A program made the position numbers and the translations under genes. A stretch of 64,000 nt of DNA from an uncultured Clostridium sp. (GTDB lineage Bacteria; Bacillota; Clostridia; Clostridiales; Clostridiaceae), in NCBI GenBank assembly GCA_934755305.1, contig CAKVLD010000008.1, forward strand, positions 29,146-93,145. The letters run 5' to 3'. The notes under the pieces were generated by a model. It saw only the letters and a list, made by a program, of their open reading frames with translations, was not told where the DNA came from and did not search any database. This document shows, piece after piece, positions 62,154-64,000 of the stretch (the first letter of the stretch is position 1; the number at the start of each line of letters is the position of its first letter).

Positions 62154-62735
62154 TTATATCTTATTATATAACTCTTTTTCCTTTAGAATTAAATATTTTT
62201 CTAATAATTCTACACTTATAAAACTCTCTTCTCTCTTCGGAAATATATATCTTACACTCACTTCGTCTAATAATCTATTGAAATTCATATTTTTCTCATC
62301 TATCATCTTCTCTAAATACGTTATTATACTCTTATCATATACCGCACATAACTTTTGAATTTTTCTATTTGCAAATGCTATTAATATATCTTCTGAAAAA
62401 GTAATTCTCCCCATATGCTCTAATAACTTCTTTTCTAATAAAGGCATATTAATAGAGATTAATAATGCTTTTGAATTTTTTATTCTCTTAAGACCTTCAT
62501 ATAAACTCAATATTAGTCTAGTATCTAAGTCTTTCATATCAAATTTCTTATATTTTTCTAAAATATCATAATCTCTACCACAAACTATTATATCATCATA
62601 GTTTTTCACTAAATCCAAAGTTAAATCTAAATAACGTTCATTTTTATATTCAACTAAATTACTCGCTCTCATCCCTTCCTTTAAATAAGTATTTGCATCA
62701 ATTATTACAGACCTGCCTATTCTCAATATTATCAC
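62154..62735 (-). CDS. MobA-like nucleotidyltransferase, degenerate
   Basis: The 193-aa chain follows the MobA fold: VEYKNERYLDLTLDLVKNYDDIIV, then SLYEGLKRIKNSKALLISINMPLLEKKLLEHM and LCAVYDKSIITYLEKMI. The N-terminal GTP-binding loop, LAGGxSxRMG in active enzymes, reads IDANTYLKEGMRAS here, and the Asp of the DMPF motif is Asn. It is thus unlikely to make molybdopterin dinucleotide. It may be a relic or have a new role. It sits 144 nt upstream of the MogA/MoaB-like gene. Confidence 0.65.
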   Translation of the reverse strand: MIILRIGRSVIIDANTYLKEGMRASNLVEYKNERYLDLTLDLVKNYDDIIVCGRDYDILEKYKKFDMKDLDTRLILSLYEGLKRIKNSKALLISINMPLLEKKLLEHMGRITFSEDILIAFANRKIQKLCAVYDKSIITYLEKMIDEKNMNFNRLLDEVSVRYIFPKREESFISVELLEKYLILKEKELYNKI

Positions 62736-62863
62736 CCTTTGTTTTTTATCTTATATCTTCTATTATTACCATATTTATTTTTTTACCTTTGTACAAAAAA
62801 TATTTTATATTATATACATATTCACCATCTTAAAATTTATTCAATAAGTACTATAATAAATAT

Positions 62864-62912
62864 AAAAGTAACCTATAAAATAAATTTTAATATCTATTTT
62901 ATAGGTTACTTT
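62864..62912 (-). terminator. Terminator of the NlpC/P60 gene
   Basis: AAAGTAACCTATAAAATA (62865-62882) pairs with the reverse complement at 62894-62912 with few mismatches. A and T tracts flank it. It lies 12 nt past the stop codon. Confidence 0.8.
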
Positions 62913-62923
62913 CTATTTAAATA

Positions 62924-64000
62924 TTAAAGAATTCTTCTAGCTCTTCCTATCTTACTCCAAGGAACAGTTGCTATTCTAACATCTGCACTACTATTTGGCG
63001 ATTCTATCCATTGTCCATTACCTATATACATACCTACATGTTGTAAATTAGAATAGAATAATAAATCTCCTGGTTGTAATGCATTTACAGAAACTTCATA
63101 TCCATTATTAATTTGATCCCAAGTACTTCTTCCTATATTTATTCCTACTTGCTTGAATCCCCATTGCATAAGTCCTGAACAGTCAAATGCTCTAAAACCT
63201 CTATCTACATATTGAGCTGCTCTATTATACATACCTGCTGCAGCTTGTATAGGATAAGTCTTCTTTAAAGAATTTAAGGATGCTGTAGTTAAATATTCTC
63301 CTGATCCTCCCCAAACATAAGGACTTCCAATATGTTGTTTCATTACCTCGAAAACTTGTTGGAAAGATGCAGTTCCATGATTACTATTTGTTGATTCATC
63401 TGCAGATACTTCAACAATATACTCTGAGCTTACATATCCTGTAGTATTGTTAAATTTAATATGAACCCAACCTGATGACTTACCAACAATATCAACATAT
63501 TGTCCATTTAATAAATATCCTAATACTGAAGAACTTGTATTAGCTGCTGATCTTACTCTTAAGTTTGTGCTTACATTTACAACTTTACCTTTTCCACTAC
63601 TTGTACTTTCTGTATTAATACTACTCCCTGCTCCTTCTTGTACATATTCACCTGATACATATCCTGTTACTCCATTTACTTGAATGTGGTACCAGCCTCC
63701 ACTTTTTCCTATTATATTAAAGCTTTGTCCATTTTTTAAGGTTCCTACTATTGCGGAGCTTGTACTTGCTGATTGTCTTATATTTAAACTACTTGATACA
63801 TTAACTACATGTCCAGTTCCTGATACTGAATTTCCTGTACTTGGTGCTTGTGTAGTACTTCCTGCTCCTTCTTGTACATATTCACCTGATACATATCCTG
63901 TTACTCCATTTACTTGAATATGATACCAGCCTCCACTTTTTCCTATTATATTAAAGCTTTGTCCATTTTTTAAGGTTCCTACTATTGCGGAGCTTGTACT
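62924..64000 (-). CDS. SH3-repeat NlpC/P60 cell-wall endopeptidase, 5' end outside the window
   Basis: The stop is at 62924 and the frame stays open to the window edge; it has no start codon upstream of 63343, so the visible 359 residues are a C-terminal part. Bacterial SH3 domains come first (at least three; pattern EYVSGYVTGVNG, then IIGKSGGWYHIQ), a Ser/Thr/Asn linker, then the NlpC/P60 domain with Cys in FDCSGLMQWGF and His in LQHVGMYIGNG. Such secreted enzymes cut stem peptides in peptidoglycan. The methionine at 63343 is an internal residue, not the start. Confidence 0.9.
   Translation of the reverse strand, partial: STSSAIVGTLKNGQSFNIIGKSGGWYHIQVNGVTGYVSGEYVQEGAGSTTQAPSTGNSVSGTGHVVNVSSSLNIRQSASTSSAIVGTLKNGQSFNIIGKSGGWYHIQVNGVTGYVSGEYVQEGAGSSINTESTSSGKGKVVNVSTNLRVRSAANTSSSVLGYLLNGQYVDIVGKSSGWVHIKFNNTTGYVSSEYIVEVSADESTNSNHGTASFQQVFEVMKQHIGSPYVWGGSGEYLTTASLNSLKKTYPIQAAAGMYNRAAQYVDRGFRAFDCSGLMQWGFKQVGINIGRSTWDQINNGYEVSVNALQPGDLLFYSNLQHVGMYIGNGQWIESPNSSADVRIATVPWSKIGRARRIL
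63627..63766. repeat. SH3 direct repeat, copy 1
   Basis: 140 nt starting CCTGCTCCTTCTTGTAC, repeated at 63861-64000 with only two differences (in the codons around GTGGTACC versus ATGATACC). The period is 234 nt, equal to 78 codons, one SH3 unit plus linker. Confidence 0.9.
63861..64000. repeat. SH3 direct repeat, copy 2, cut by window edge
   Basis: Second copy of the 140-nt repeat; it may go on past base 64000. Near identity at the DNA level, including third codon positions, points to recent duplication or gene conversion. Confidence 0.9.

Noticed and set aside
62924..63343. NlpC/P60 gene as a complete 139-aa protein starting at the methionine at 63343
   Set aside because: The same frame continues upstream through SH3 domains to the window edge without a stop, so that methionine is internal.

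Overview
The window is very AT-rich with dense coding, strong GGAGG-type ribosome binding sites and many U-tract hairpin terminators. It carries spore genes (spoIVFA/spoIVFB homologues and an alpha/beta-type small acid-soluble spore protein) and the Firmicute cell-shape cluster. This points to a spore-forming Clostridium (sensu stricto, cluster I). The species cannot be fixed from the sequence alone.

Layout. 1-5.5 kb: the tail of an AraC-type regulator, ridA, and an NAD-salvage block (pncB; nrtR-like Nudix regulator plus pncA). Two 19-bp palindromes with identical 8-bp arms sit on the two promoters of that block. A methyltransferase and a minimal nucleotidyltransferase with an overlapping small partner follow. 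5.6-9.6 kb: an accessory island with a 733-aa peptidoglycan-binding/DUF1906 protein ending in a glycine-zipper membrane segment, a convergent six-helix membrane protein, and three gene or IS remnants (IS110, peptidoglycan-binding domain, ISLre2). 9.7-24.8 kb, all minus strand: the conserved maf-radC-mreBCD-(two tandem PBP2)-minCDE-rodA-mgsA-spoIVFA-spoIVFB cluster for rod shape, septum placement and the sporulation intramembrane protease.

25-38 kb: SPOR-like protein, GNAT, pepD, pyruvate kinase, S1 protein, CBS protein, a membrane-anchored MutS-family ATPase, a zinc-type binding lipoprotein, and a YhaN/YhaO (SbcCD-like) pair. 38.4-43 kb: a BceRS-BceAB-type antimicrobial-peptide sensing and resistance module. 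43-48 kb: SASP, tRNA-Trp, a solute-binding protein with internal deletions, a broken chemoreceptor, a TIGR04540-like protein, a BFD-like [2Fe-2S] protein and a degenerate GGDEF membrane protein. 48-58 kb: asnB, alr, a VTT-domain membrane protein, a Xaa-Pro aminopeptidase, a broken MerR-TipAS regulator, a Cys-rich small protein, UbiB/phasin, a second identical tRNA-Trp, and a ZnuA-like protein that has lost its metal ligands. 58.4-64 kb: the tsaE-tsaB-rimI operon, a conserved Asn-rich protein, a cold-shock protein, GNAT, two degenerate molybdenum-cofactor-like genes, and an SH3-repeat NlpC/P60 hydrolase that runs off the right edge.

The best leads for something new are: (1) the matched palindromes on the NAD-salvage promoters; (2) the DUF1906/glycine-zipper protein with its convergent membrane gene, a candidate lytic or pore-forming toxin and immunity pair; (3) degenerate paralogues of ZnuA, MobA/MoaB and GGDEF that remain full open frames but lack active-site residues. 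Repeated internal deletions (solute-binding protein, chemoreceptor, TipAS regulator) suggest ongoing loss of sensing functions.
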